A DNA stretch of 64,000 nt, taken from NCBI RefSeq assembly GCF_001514145.1, contig NZ_KQ948666.1, positions 140,015 to 204,014 of the forward strand, given 5' to 3'. Every line of letters begins with the position of its first letter. Position 1 is the first letter of the stretch. The position numbers and the translations under genes are program-made. Of the stretch, positions 51,335 to 59,870 are shown in pieces. The notes under the pieces were generated by a model. That model had not been told where the DNA came from and ran no database searches. It saw only the letters and a list, made by a program, of their open reading frames with translations. The DNA is from Streptomyces canus (GTDB lineage Bacteria; Actinomycetota; Actinomycetes; Streptomycetales; Streptomycetaceae).

Positions 51335-53650
51335 ATGGCAATGAGCGGTACGGACGGGCTGCCGGAGAAAGAGTTCCGCCAGAGGCGCGAGAACTGGCTG
51401 GAGATCAGGGCTGGGGATCTCGCCGCAGTGTTAGAGACCGCTGGACCTCGGCTGTACAAGTTGCTTCCCACCGATCTCGGTGCCTCGACACTGGTCGCTG
51501 CGGTGACGGTCGCCCGGGTCGCGGCGGACGAGGCGCGGGCCCAGTCCGTGGCCGAAACCGTCGGCTGGATGGAGCGGTTGATTCCCGGTGGACACCTCCA
51601 CGATCTCGAGGGGGCGGTACGAGAACTGCGGTCCCGGCTCGCGGCGAGCGGCGAACCGGCTCTGTGGTCCTGGAACGCCGAGGGCTGGGAGGAGATGCTG
51701 CTGTGGCGATGGAGGCGGGTGCAGCCGCGAACGGGCGACCCGGCCAGGGACTTCGCGGGGTGGCGGGCGCGCTGGTCGGCGGAGATACCGTGGAACGGTG
51801 AGATCGACCGTCCGGAGTCGATGCCGCGCCGACACGGCAGGCAACTTCTCACGCCCTCCCAGTTCTTCGCCGGTGAGCCGGAGCCGCTGAGGCTTCTGGC
51901 GCAAGCTGTGCTGAACGCGCCCCGCACGGCCGCCGCGGTCCACGATGCGGTGCTGCTGCGGGAGGAGCACCTTCAGGGCGCGGAGCACCTGGTGTGGCTG
52001 GCTGAGCAGCAGGCCTGCGTCGAACAGCTCGAAGCGTGGCGCCGCACACATCAGTCCACGGGGTCGGAGGCCACCCGGGCGTTCCTGGCGGAGCTGTCCG
52101 AAGCCGTAAAAAGATACATGTCGCTCGTGCTCCAGCCGGTCGTCGACGCCCTCTCCGCGTGCGAGCGGGCCTTGCTCGGCGACAGCAGACACGGTGCGCG
52201 GCGCTCCGCCGCCGATTATCTGGACGCGTTCCTCGACGCGCAGGAACAGCCCGGCGAGGAGTCCTGGCGGGATGAGCGGCTCAGCGCGGACATCGAAGAG
52301 CAGGCGCGGGAACGCCATGAACAGGGCGAGACCACCTGGCACGGCATGCTCGGCACGGTCCCCGTCTGGTACCGCATCGTCACCTCTCGGGAGGAGCGGG
52401 CGGCCGCGCTGGCCTACTCCGGGAAGCCGTCGACGTCCGTCGTGCGGGTCAGGACCGGCGCGGCGACCCAGAGCCTGTTGTCCGACCTGTTCGGATTCGG
52501 GGGCCCGGCGGAGGAGCACGAGGAGTGGTACCCGGAACCCGGCATCGAGATCGAATACGCCCCAGACAGCGCGTTCGATCTGTGCGCATTGCTGGCGGTC
52601 GCCCAACTCGGCCACGCACGGCTGGAGTTCCTGTTGCCGCGAGGGGATGGGCGCTTCCAGCAACTTCGCTCGGTGCGGGCTCGGGTCCGCGAGGAGGACA
52701 CCGTCGCCTGGCGGCGTTGGGCGCTCGAGGTGCTGTCGGAGCTGGTGCCCGACCCGGAGGACTTGGCTGACGTGATCGCCCGGGAGGACGAAGACGGCAC
52801 GGACGGGAGCGACGCCGCGGAAGACCGGATGCGCGCCGACGACGACCGTACGTCGCCCGACGCCAGTACGCCCCCGTCCCGACCCCGGCCCGCGCATGAC
52901 GGGCTGCCCGAAGCGCTCCTCAGCAAGGTCAGGTCACTGCTGCGGAAGGCGGAGAACGTCGGGGCCACCGAGGAAGAGGCCCGCGTCTACCTGGCCAAGG
53001 CCACCGAGCTCATGGCCAAGTACGGCATCGAGCAGGCCATGCTCGACGACGTGGCAGAGCCCGAGCGGCCCGTGGACCGGATCGTCGATCTGTATCCGCC
53101 CTATGTCAAGGAGGGGCGTCGGCTGCTCGCCAGGATCGGCTACGAGATGCGCTGCCGGTCCGTGTACCCCGGTGGCAAGAACAACCGGCACCGCGTCCAC
53201 CTCTTCGGCTTCGAGGCCGACCTGCAGGCGACTGAGGTGCTGTTCGCCAGCCTCCGGCTTCAGATGCTGGACGGGGCTGACCGTGCGGACCGTCGGCACC
53301 GCCCGGAAGGCGAGGACGCGCGTGCCTACAAGCGTTCCTGGATGCTCGGCTTCATCCGCGAGGTGACCGCACGGATCGGCGCCGCCCAGCGGGCCGCGAG
53401 AGCCGCCGCCGAACAGGGAGTCGAAGCGGAAGGAGAGGGATCGGGCGGCCGTAGCGTCGCTCTGGTTCTCGCCGACCGGACGACGGTGGTCGAGGCGCGC
53501 CTCGCCGCCCAGTACCCGAAACTGAACAAGACGCGTCCGACCAAGTTCAAGGGCACTGGCTACTGGCAAGGGGTCGCCGACGGGCGGGACGCCGACATCG
53601 GTGGTCTGGCCTTCGACGAAGAGGGCCAAGCGGCACAACTCACCAACTGA
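51335..53650 (+). CDS. 771-residue protein with C-terminal DUF2786 and DUF7168-like domains and an unassigned N-terminal half
   Basis: Starts at the ATG at 51335 with GGGGAGGGG upstream. Residues 523-563 (LPEALLSKVRSLLRKAENVG, then YLAKATELMAKYGI) are a DUF2786 helix pair. Residues about 586-690 (YPPYVKEGRRLLARIGYEM, NNRHRVHLFGFEADLQATEV) match the DUF7168-like domain that usually follows. The first 500 residues are mostly helical with many Trp and Arg (WSWNAEGWEEMLLWRWRRV) and a beta-rich section near 360-460; I recognise no family. An acidic Asp/Glu linker lies near 480-510. It is next to mcrBC but convergent with the toxin gene, which suggests a separately expressed defence component. Function unknown. 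Confidence 0.75.
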   Translation: MAMSGTDGLPEKEFRQRRENWLEIRAGDLAAVLETAGPRLYKLLPTDLGASTLVAAVTVARVAADEARAQSVAETVGWMERLIPGGHLHDLEGAVRELRSRLAASGEPALWSWNAEGWEEMLLWRWRRVQPRTGDPARDFAGWRARWSAEIPWNGEIDRPESMPRRHGRQLLTPSQFFAGEPEPLRLLAQAVLNAPRTAAAVHDAVLLREEHLQGAEHLVWLAEQQACVEQLEAWRRTHQSTGSEATRAFLAELSEAVKRYMSLVLQPVVDALSACERALLGDSRHGARRSAADYLDAFLDAQEQPGEESWRDERLSADIEEQARERHEQGETTWHGMLGTVPVWYRIVTSREERAAALAYSGKPSTSVVRVRTGAATQSLLSDLFGFGGPAEEHEEWYPEPGIEIEYAPDSAFDLCALLAVAQLGHARLEFLLPRGDGRFQQLRSVRARVREEDTVAWRRWALEVLSELVPDPEDLADVIAREDEDGTDGSDAAEDRMRADDDRTSPDASTPPSRPRPAHDGLPEALLSKVRSLLRKAENVGATEEEARVYLAKATELMAKYGIEQAMLDDVAEPERPVDRIVDLYPPYVKEGRRLLARIGYEMRCRSVYPGGKNNRHRVHLFGFEADLQATEVLFASLRLQMLDGADRADRRHRPEGEDARAYKRSWMLGFIREVTARIGAAQRAARAAAEQGVEAEGEGSGGRSVALVLADRTTVVEARLAAQYPKLNKTRPTKFKGTGYWQGVADGRDADIGGLAFDEEGQAAQLTN

Positions 53651-53681
53651 AGCCACATGTAGCGTGGTGACACAGAGGGTC

Positions 53682-53707
53682 GCGGGCCGGCGGAGACGCC
53701 GGCCCGC
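53682..53707. terminator. bidirectional stem-loop between DUF2786 and PIN genes
   Basis: Perfect 10-bp arms GCGGGCCGGC and GCCGGCCCGC with a 6-nt loop GGAGAC, 31 nt after the DUF2786 gene stop and 24 nt after the end of the convergent PIN gene. Confidence 0.75.
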
Positions 53708-53731
53708 ACCGTCTCGCCGCTCGATCGGCTG

Positions 53732-54184
53732 TCAGAGGTCGTCGGGCAGCAGCCGGAAGGCGGGCTGCCCGGTCAGTGGCCGCATCATGCGAAAGTGGCC
53801 GTCCGTCGTGAAGATGTCGGCCGTCTGAAAGGCCGCCGCCAGGGCAACGTTCATCGCGTCTGCCAGACCCACTCCCGCACCGCCGTCCGCGTCGATGTAC
53901 CCGCGCATCACCGCCATGGCGCTTCTCAGGTGTGGTGCCGTGTCGGGGATCTCGAACCGGCGGGCCTCCGCCTGGCCGGTGATGAAGTCCAGCGCGTTCA
54001 TGGCGGCCTTGGTGCCGATCCGTGAGGTCAGCAGGTAGTCCAGTTCGGTGAGCACCATGGGCGAGACCACGAGGTGCCCTGTTTGTGCGAGAGCTTCCCG
54101 GTGAGCGGAGTGGCGAGGGTCCTTCGGCGTGAACAGTCGGTACAGGGCGTTCGTGTCGGCGATGGCGACCGGGATGTCAGACAT
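53732..54184 (-). CDS. PIN-domain ribonuclease toxin (VapC type)
   Basis: A 150-residue PIN protein. I choose the ATG at 54184 (MSDIPVAIADTNALYRLF), which overlaps the antitoxin end by 8 nt. The four acidic active-site positions are visible: D in IADTNAL near residue 9, E in MVLTELDYLL near 46, D in GVGLADAMNVALA near 106 and the last in IFTTDGHFR near 124. PIN toxins cleave RNA with Mg. Its place directly after a Phd-type antitoxin gene makes a type II toxin-antitoxin pair, lying downstream of mcrBC on the same strand. Confidence 0.9.
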   Translation of the reverse strand: MSDIPVAIADTNALYRLFTPKDPRHSAHREALAQTGHLVVSPMVLTELDYLLTSRIGTKAAMNALDFITGQAEARRFEIPDTAPHLRSAMAVMRGYIDADGGAGVGLADAMNVALAAAFQTADIFTTDGHFRMMRPLTGQPAFRLLPDDL

Positions 54185-54464
54185 CGGTCCCACCTGTCGC
54201 ATCTTCGCCCATCCCTCGTAGCGTCGCCTCGATCTCCTCGTCGTCGAGGACGGGGCCGCCCAGGTCCGGGATGTCCAGGTCGCCCATGGGATCGGTGCGG
54301 AACGGGTACGCGGGTCGGCCCGTCAGCGCACCGCGGGGCACGATGTCTCCTATCGGGACGCCGTCCTTGGTGATGGTCACTGTCTCCCCAGCCGCCACTC
54401 GGGCCAGGACGCGCGATGTCTGCTGGTTGAGCTCCCTCAGCGGGACCTCCGCGTTGTCACTCAT
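54177..54464 (-). CDS. Phd/YefM-family antitoxin
   Basis: A 95-residue antitoxin. The N-terminal half is the Phd DNA-binding fold (PLRELNQQTSRVLARVAAGETVTITKDGVPIGDIVP), which binds its own promoter. The C-terminal half (LDDEEIEATLRGMGED) is the acidic helix that neutralises the toxin. It overlaps the PIN gene by 8 nt, typical of co-translated pairs. The promoter lies around 54465-54500, an AT-richer patch (ACTGTACTACTCGTTCTAC). Confidence 0.9.
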   Translation of the reverse strand: MSDNAEVPLRELNQQTSRVLARVAAGETVTITKDGVPIGDIVPRGALTGRPAYPFRTDPMGDLDIPDLGGPVLDDEEIEATLRGMGEDATGGTDV

Positions 54465-54668
54465 CCGTCCACTGTACTACTCGTTCTACATGGGCGGGGC
54501 TACCGTTCGGGGTATGAGGAAAGCCGGGTCGGCCAGCTGTGGATTTCGGGGTATGTGTGAGGTCCCGACGGAGATGAGCTGGGCCGCCCGAGTCACCGAG
54601 CAGACCGTCTCGTAGACGATTCACCGTCCCGGGGCTGCTGCTGCCGCCGCGCCGGCAATGCGTGGTGG

Positions 54669-55916
54669 TCAGCGCAGCGCCGAGCCGATCCACGCCGTTG
54701 CCTGCTCGGGCGTGGTGCGGGTGTCGACACCAAGGACGTGGATGATGCCCAACAGGCCTTGGGGGCCGCGTACCTGGAGGGTTCGCTGTGCGTGACCGCC
54801 CGGCTGGGGATGGACGATGACGGCCGTCGGGGCGTCGGCGGACGCGTAGCCGCTGCTGTAGGTGAGGAGCTGGTGGACGTCGGCCGCGTTCACGCCGTGA
54901 CGGTCGTAGCGCTTGTACTTGGCGTCCACGGGCAGCAGCGTGCGCTGTGCCGGGACGTGTCCTGGAGGTCCTGGAAGGCTGAGCAGGAGATCGGGCCGGA
55001 ACGTCGACGCGCTGCCCAGGTCTCCGCGGACTGTGATGCCGACGCCGCTTCCGCCAGGCACGGCGTGGCCTCCGTGCGGGCTGACGGCCTCGGTGCCGAG
55101 ACGACGGACGACGGCTTCCCAGAGCGCGGGCATGACGAGCAGGAGACCGTCCGCCGTGGTGCCGTGGTCGGTGAGCAGGTCGGTCACGCCGCCACCGCGC
55201 AGCAGCAGGCGGGCCCACGTGTGGGCGGGGCGGTAGCGGGCGTTCAGGCGTGTGTAGTGGGTGCGGTCCAGAGCCTGGAGCGCCGCGGCCGGAGTCGGGG
55301 ACTGTGGAAAGGCGCCGGCGGCGGCGTGCAGGGCACGCGCCAGGTCCGGACTGGTGGTCAGGCCGAGCGCTGCCTTCAGCGCGCTCCCCATAACGCGGTT
55401 GTCCTCGATATCCGCTTCCCGGTCGAAGGTGCGGACGTGCACCTGGTCCAGTTGCCCGTAGCGGCGGGTGGCCTGGGCGGCGACGTCCAGGCGTCCCCGG
55501 AGCACCGGTTCGACGCTCCGGCGGCGTACGTAGTCCCGGCGCAGTCCCTCCCGCAACAGTCGCTCGCACTGTTCGAGCAGGGCGGCGGCGACCAGGTCGG
55601 CGTAACCGTCAGGGCCGGTGGCCCACCGCCTGGCCGTCGCCGGGACGGGCGTGCCGAGGGCGTAGGCGAGCCAGCTCATGAGCTGCTCTCCCGGAATGGC
55701 GAACTTGGGTGAGATGACCACGCGGACACGGTCCAGGACCAGGACTCCGACGGTCGCGTCCGCCTTGAGCCGCCACCCGGTGCGCTCCCTGGTCAGGGTG
55801 AGGCAGCCCCGTGCCTGGAGGGTGTGCAGGCGGTTGATGTCCCGGGGAGTGAGTTGATCTGGCTCCAGCGGGGCGGACTCGTACTCGCCGAGCTGGACCG
55901 GGGTGCGGTCAGGCAT
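54669..55916 (-). CDS. McrC-like component of an McrBC-type restriction system
   Basis: A 415-residue nuclease subunit. The N-terminal LGEYESAPLEPDQLTPRDINRL and VLDRVRVVISPKFAIPGEQLMSWLAYALG segments match the McrC family. The PD-(D/E)xK nuclease appears as FRPDLLLSL near residue 308 and LLPVDAKYKRYD near 328. In McrBC systems this subunit cuts DNA when the McrB motor translocates from a modified recognition site. It overlaps mcrB by 8 nt on the same strand, so the two are translationally coupled. Confidence 0.9.
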   Translation of the reverse strand: MPDRTPVQLGEYESAPLEPDQLTPRDINRLHTLQARGCLTLTRERTGWRLKADATVGVLVLDRVRVVISPKFAIPGEQLMSWLAYALGTPVPATARRWATGPDGYADLVAAALLEQCERLLREGLRRDYVRRRSVEPVLRGRLDVAAQATRRYGQLDQVHVRTFDREADIEDNRVMGSALKAALGLTTSPDLARALHAAAGAFPQSPTPAAALQALDRTHYTRLNARYRPAHTWARLLLRGGGVTDLLTDHGTTADGLLLVMPALWEAVVRRLGTEAVSPHGGHAVPGGSGVGITVRGDLGSASTFRPDLLLSLPGPPGHVPAQRTLLPVDAKYKRYDRHGVNAADVHQLLTYSSGYASADAPTAVIVHPQPGGHAQRTLQVRGPQGLLGIIHVLGVDTRTTPEQATAWIGSALR

Positions 55917-58029
55917 CCGGGCCGGGACCGCCGCTGGTGAACTCGGTCGCCAGCGCGTCTGCCAAATCCTGCGGGGGCATGAGGAGCGGACGCCCGGTCT
56001 CGGCGTCGACCAGGCCGCCGAGGATGCGATGCAGCAGTTCCGCCCGGCCGAGGCAGTAGTCCTCCAGGAGCGGGATCACCTCGTGGTGGAAGGCCGCGGC
56101 CAGATCCTCCTCGGTGGCGATCGGCTCACCGTCGCGCAGCAGGTAGGCGTGCCCGATCTGGTGGTCGGCGTCGAGATGGCGGGCGATGCGGGTGTTGAGG
56201 GACTCGAAGAACGCGGCCAGGTCCAGGGGGCCGACGGTCCCGGAAACCGCGTCCGGGTCCGGGCCCACGGGCAGGAAGGCGAAGCGGCGGCGGACCGCGG
56301 CGTCCAGGTGGCTGATGCTCCGGTCGGCGGTGTTCATCGTGCCGATGACCCGGACGTTCGGCGGTACGGAGAAGCGGCGCTTGCTGACGGGTAGGGCGAC
56401 CGGCAAGTTCCGCTTGTCGAGTTCGAGAAGCGTGATCAACTCGCCGAAGATCCGCGGCAGGTCACCGCGGTTGATCTCGTCGATGACCAGCAAGAATTTA
56501 TGGTCGGGAGAGGCGGCCGCCCGGCTGCACAGGCTGTGGAACAGGCCGTCCGCGAGGGCGAGGGTGAGCCCCGGGCCGGTGGTGCTCAGGTCCGGCTTGA
56601 AGCCCTCGACGAAGTCCTCGTAGCCGTAGGAGGGATGGAAGGTGACCATGCGGACACGGTCACCGTGCAGCATCTCGGCCTGCGCCTCGGCACGTTGGCG
56701 GGCGTCGGCACCGAGCACGTCCGCGCGGCCGTCCAGGGCGAGGGCGGCGCCGAGCGCGAGCCGGGTCTTGCCCGTACCGGGCGGCCCGTGCAGGATCACC
56801 TGCCCCTTGCGCTCCAGTGCGTCCAGCACGGTTTGCACGTCCTCGGGCAGCGCGACAGGCGCGCTCGCCTGTGCCTGGCCCGCACCCGAGAGGGAGGCGG
56901 AGCCGGAGTCGGCGCTGTGTGCGGTGAACCTGGCGAAGAGGGACGGGTCGACCTTGGCGAAGGTGGACCGCCAACCATGCTGGGGCTTGGACAGTTTCTG
57001 CGCGTGGGAGAGGTCCCAGGTCACCGGGACGACGTGATGGAACTCCGGCCGGTCTGGGGCGTAGCGGTAGTTCCCGTCGACCCGGCCGGTGGCCAGGACC
57101 TCGTCCATCCCGCGGTTGGCGACGACCCGGTCTCCCGCCTCCAGGTCCCGGAAGGCCAGCAGCCGGCGGGCGACGGTCAGACTGCCGCCACTGCTGCGCG
57201 GCCAGTGCGCGTCCAGGGCCTGCTTCAGTTCGGTGTCGCTCTGGTACTGGCCGAGGTCGCCGAGCTCGTCCCACCCGACACAGATGAACTCGCCGTCCCG
57301 GCACTCGTCCCACAGACGGCCGCGCTCGCCGGGGGCGATCTTCCAGATGGCACGTTGCCGGGGATTGAAGTGCTTGTACAGGAAGCGCATCACCTCCCGT
57401 CCCGTCCAGCCCTCGAACTCCGCACGGCTCTGCACGAGTTCGCGCAGCTGCCGGTTCGTGCGCGAGGCAGGGACACCAGCCTGCGCCTCGCCGCCGAGCA
57501 GCGTGACGAACGTCCGCAGATGCTCGGCCGCGTAGATCGGCAGGAAGTGCTGTGGGAAGTAGGTCGCCAGGGACTTCGTCACCAACGTCGGCCCGTACCG
57601 CAGCACTTCGAGGTCGTCCAAAGCCTCGAAGTCTCCCGCCCCGACGGCGTCGAAGGCCCGGACGAACTGTCCGCGCAGTTCCGCCCAGGCGTCCTGCGGG
57701 TCCATACCCCTCAGCGGAGCAGCCAGCCGCCATTCGCCCGAGTTGTGGTGGTACATGATGTGTTTCGCGGCACTGCCGCCCCTGATGCTGCCCAGATTCG
57801 GGGTGAGGAACTCCAGCAGCCGGCAGTACGTCGGCCCCGACCCGGGCGGTGCGGCCTGCCCGAGCGCGTAGCGCTCCAGCGGCAGCTCCGCCCATTCCTC
57901 CAACGGAAACTGGGACAGCACCTGCTTGCGCTCGTCCTCGGCAACCGACTCGGTGTCCGCCACGGCGGTCCGGTCGAACTCGGCCGCTGCTGTGGGTACA
58001 TCCACCCCGTCGTTTGTCATGGGGGCCAT
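55909..58029 (-). CDS. McrB-like AAA+ GTPase of a type IV restriction system
   Basis: A 706-residue motor subunit. The N-terminal 400 residues carry the target-sensing part, including a module with FICVGWDELGDLGQY near residue 240 and VVANRGMDEVLATGRV near 305, an EVE-like fold often used to read modified bases. The AAA+ domain has Walker A HGPPGTGKTRLALG near 415, Walker B LLVIDEINRGDLPRIFGEL near 512 and the McrB signature GTMNTADRSI near 562. An ATG 9 nt downstream is an alternative start. With McrC it should restrict modified DNA; which modification is not evident. Confidence 0.92.
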   Translation of the reverse strand: MAPMTNDGVDVPTAAAEFDRTAVADTESVAEDERKQVLSQFPLEEWAELPLERYALGQAAPPGSGPTYCRLLEFLTPNLGSIRGGSAAKHIMYHHNSGEWRLAAPLRGMDPQDAWAELRGQFVRAFDAVGAGDFEALDDLEVLRYGPTLVTKSLATYFPQHFLPIYAAEHLRTFVTLLGGEAQAGVPASRTNRQLRELVQSRAEFEGWTGREVMRFLYKHFNPRQRAIWKIAPGERGRLWDECRDGEFICVGWDELGDLGQYQSDTELKQALDAHWPRSSGGSLTVARRLLAFRDLEAGDRVVANRGMDEVLATGRVDGNYRYAPDRPEFHHVVPVTWDLSHAQKLSKPQHGWRSTFAKVDPSLFARFTAHSADSGSASLSGAGQAQASAPVALPEDVQTVLDALERKGQVILHGPPGTGKTRLALGAALALDGRADVLGADARQRAEAQAEMLHGDRVRMVTFHPSYGYEDFVEGFKPDLSTTGPGLTLALADGLFHSLCSRAAASPDHKFLLVIDEINRGDLPRIFGELITLLELDKRNLPVALPVSKRRFSVPPNVRVIGTMNTADRSISHLDAAVRRRFAFLPVGPDPDAVSGTVGPLDLAAFFESLNTRIARHLDADHQIGHAYLLRDGEPIATEEDLAAAFHHEVIPLLEDYCLGRAELLHRILGGLVDAETGRPLLMPPQDLADALATEFTSGGPGPDA

Positions 58030-58303
58030 GATGCCGGAGGGCGAGTGCCGTTACCCATGCGGGGCGAGGTTGGTCAACTTCCTGTTTCCTGTGTGCGAGT
58101 CAGGTGGCTGGCACGATGCCAGCTGGGCGCTGTTCGTGGAGTTCGTGGCGGACGCCTGAGCGGCGCCCGGTGGCGCTCAGGAGATCTTGCTGAGCGTCAT
58201 CGCGTGGGCGGTCTCTTCGGTTTCCGCTTCTGAGCTGATCCGGCCAGGATGAGCCCTGCTGCCGTGTGTCATGCTGTGGCGGTTTTCGGAAGGTGAGGGT
58301 GAG

Positions 58304-58531
58304 ATGACTGAGAAGCCGCTGACGCACAAGCAGGCACTCGCCGCAGTGATCCAGGCGCTGGGAGGCACCTGGGACACCGAACGTGCCGTACTGGCCCTAC
58401 GAGTCGCCGGGTACCGGCCGGCGAACGACGCAGCCGCAGGCAAGGAAGCCCGCCACAACCTGCGCGAGCTCGCCAACGACGGTCTGATCGTGAGGCCGGA
58501 CCCGGACCAGGCCGTGTATCGGTCGGCGTAG
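58304..58531 (+). CDS. small winged-helix-like protein
   Basis: A 75-residue protein starting at the ATG at 58304 (GGTGAGGGTGAG upstream). Its sequence (THKQALAAVIQALGGTWDTE, ALRVAGYRP, ARHNLRELANDGLIVRPDPD, VYRSA) predicts three helices and a short beta-wing, similar to small Mrr-N or winged-helix modules. It is divergent from mcrB across 274 nt and may regulate the island. No specific family can be named. Confidence 0.6.
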   Translation: MTEKPLTHKQALAAVIQALGGTWDTERAVLALRVAGYRPANDAAAGKEARHNLRELANDGLIVRPDPDQAVYRSA

Positions 58532-58561
58532 TCGCCGCTGCAGGGCTCCGGCACTGACCCG

Positions 58562-58825
58562 TCAAGGGACGGCGGGCTCCTGGAAACCGTTCGTGGTGAT
58601 GTGGGTGATGGCTGACGGGTGGCTGGTCAGCCACTCGCCGCACACCCGCCAGCGGGGAGAGGTGCCGTCGCTGAACTTGGGTCGCACTTCCGCGACGAGC
58701 TTGTGGTCGCAGTCGCCGCGCGAGGCCATGGAGCAGATCACATCGCCCTGTTGCTCGATGGCCGGTACGTATGGGTGGATCGAAAGGATCGGAGAGCGCA
58801 TCTCCCGCGCTGCTGAATGAGGCAC
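58562..58825 (-). CDS. small Cys-containing hypothetical protein
   Basis: An 87-residue frame with good third-position GC bias (start may be the internal ATG at 58801). Cys and His residues are spaced ICSMASRGDCDH and WRVCGEW, which might bind a metal. It lies between the truncated PIN-like gene (same strand) and the small winged-helix gene. I recognise no family. Confidence 0.45.
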   Translation of the reverse strand: MPHSAAREMRSPILSIHPYVPAIEQQGDVICSMASRGDCDHKLVAEVRPKFSDGTSPRWRVCGEWLTSHPSAITHITTNGFQEPAVP

Positions 58826-58889
58826 GGCGCGGAGGATAACAACGCGGCTTTGCCGACTGCTTACGTGCCGTGAGATGCCCGGCAGGCGG

Positions 58890-59867
58890 TCACGACTCGT
58901 CCTCGTCTCCCAGCTCGTTGACGAGCGGTACGAGGAGGGGGTGGACGGAGAAGCCGGACGCGGGGCCGGGACCCGCGTCGTATTCGGCCTTCAGGACCTG
59001 GACGGCCGACTCCGGGATCTTTCCCAGGCTCCGGAGCAGGCCGGTAATGCGTGTGACCGGCTTGGTGAAGCCTCTGAGGGAGCGGCCCTCGGGGTAGTGA
59101 CAGATGTCGTAGACACTCTTGGCGTCCGCGACACCGTCCATCTCGGCGGCGTACTTGATGACGGCGACCCGGTCCTCGTAGTTCTCGTAGGTCAGCCGGT
59201 CGAAGAGTTCCTGGAGCGCGTCGGTCGTCCAGCCCCCGTAGGTTCCGTCGTCGGTCCCGATTCGCTCGACGCGTTCGATGTCCTCGACGGACCCCTCCCG
59301 GAGACCGAACTCCAGGATCGGCGCGGCGACCTCCAGGAACCGCTTGGGTGTGAGCATGAAAAGCCGCCCGCCGCCCCGTGTCCTGAGCTCCTCGGTCAGT
59401 TCAGGCCGGGGCCCGCGGTTGAAGCCCTGCTCCTTGCGCCACCAGTCCTCCTTGACGTCCGCCGTCACGAACAGCACGTCGCACTGGCGGCGGCCGGCCT
59501 CCTGGAGGATCTGCTCCCACACGAGATAGTCGGCCGCGGCTCCCACACCCTCCTTCGTCTTGTCCATGTAGCCCGGAGGCAGCCGCTTCTCGACGCGGCG
59601 CATGCCCTCCGCGATCGCCTTGTCGTGGTCCTTCGGACTCAGCGGAGCGCCGACCCGGCCGCCGAGCGCGGGCTCCAGTTCCGTGATGACCGGATCAGTG
59701 CTCGTGTCGGGGGTGATGTTCTGCCACTCACCCTCGCCGACCTTGACGATCGCCTCCTGCACGTCGTCGAAGACCTCGTTCAGCTGACTGCGCAGACGCT
59801 CGGTCTCCTCCTCCGGCAGGGCTACGCGATTGGCCCAGGTGCGCAGGGTCCGCTCTGCCTGGTCCGC
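58890..59867 (-). pseudogene. PIN-like (DUF4935-type) nuclease gene, N-terminus lost at the island edge
   Basis: The minus-strand frame is open from the junction at 59867 to the stop at 58890 (about 326 residues), with no start of its own near the junction; a GTG at 59762 could restart it. Visible motifs are ERTLRTWANRVALPEEETERL, GAAADYLVWEQILQEAG and CDVLFVTADVKEDWW, followed by RGPRPELTEEL. These fit the second half of a PIN-like protein of the DUF4935 group, where E-x-x-D and TxDxK-type acidic motifs belong to the nuclease site. The first strand with the DxN motif is missing. Confidence 0.65.
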
Positions 59868-59870
59868 AGA

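Larger units (their letters stand above)
50265..59867. mobile_element. 9.6-kb defence-type block inserted in a hydrolase gene
   Basis: Bounded on both sides by pieces of one hydrolase gene. It holds a truncated DUF4357/McrB-N-like gene, a DUF2786 protein, a PIN toxin and Phd antitoxin, mcrC, mcrB, two small genes and a truncated PIN-like gene. No integrase, transposase, terminal inverted repeat or target duplication was found, so the mechanism is unknown and the edges may have been reshaped by deletion. Both outer genes are cut at the junctions, and about 85 hydrolase codons are missing. Confidence 0.75.

Noticed and set aside
56500..58233. 577-codon plus-strand frame opposite mcrB
   Set aside because: Antisense to the AAA+ and N-terminal domains of McrB, whose Walker A, Walker B and MNTAD motifs are unambiguous.
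50265..59867. Classical integrative element or prophage
   Set aside because: No integrase, excisionase, transposase, phage structural gene, tRNA target or direct-repeat att pair was found at the borders. I call it an inserted block only.
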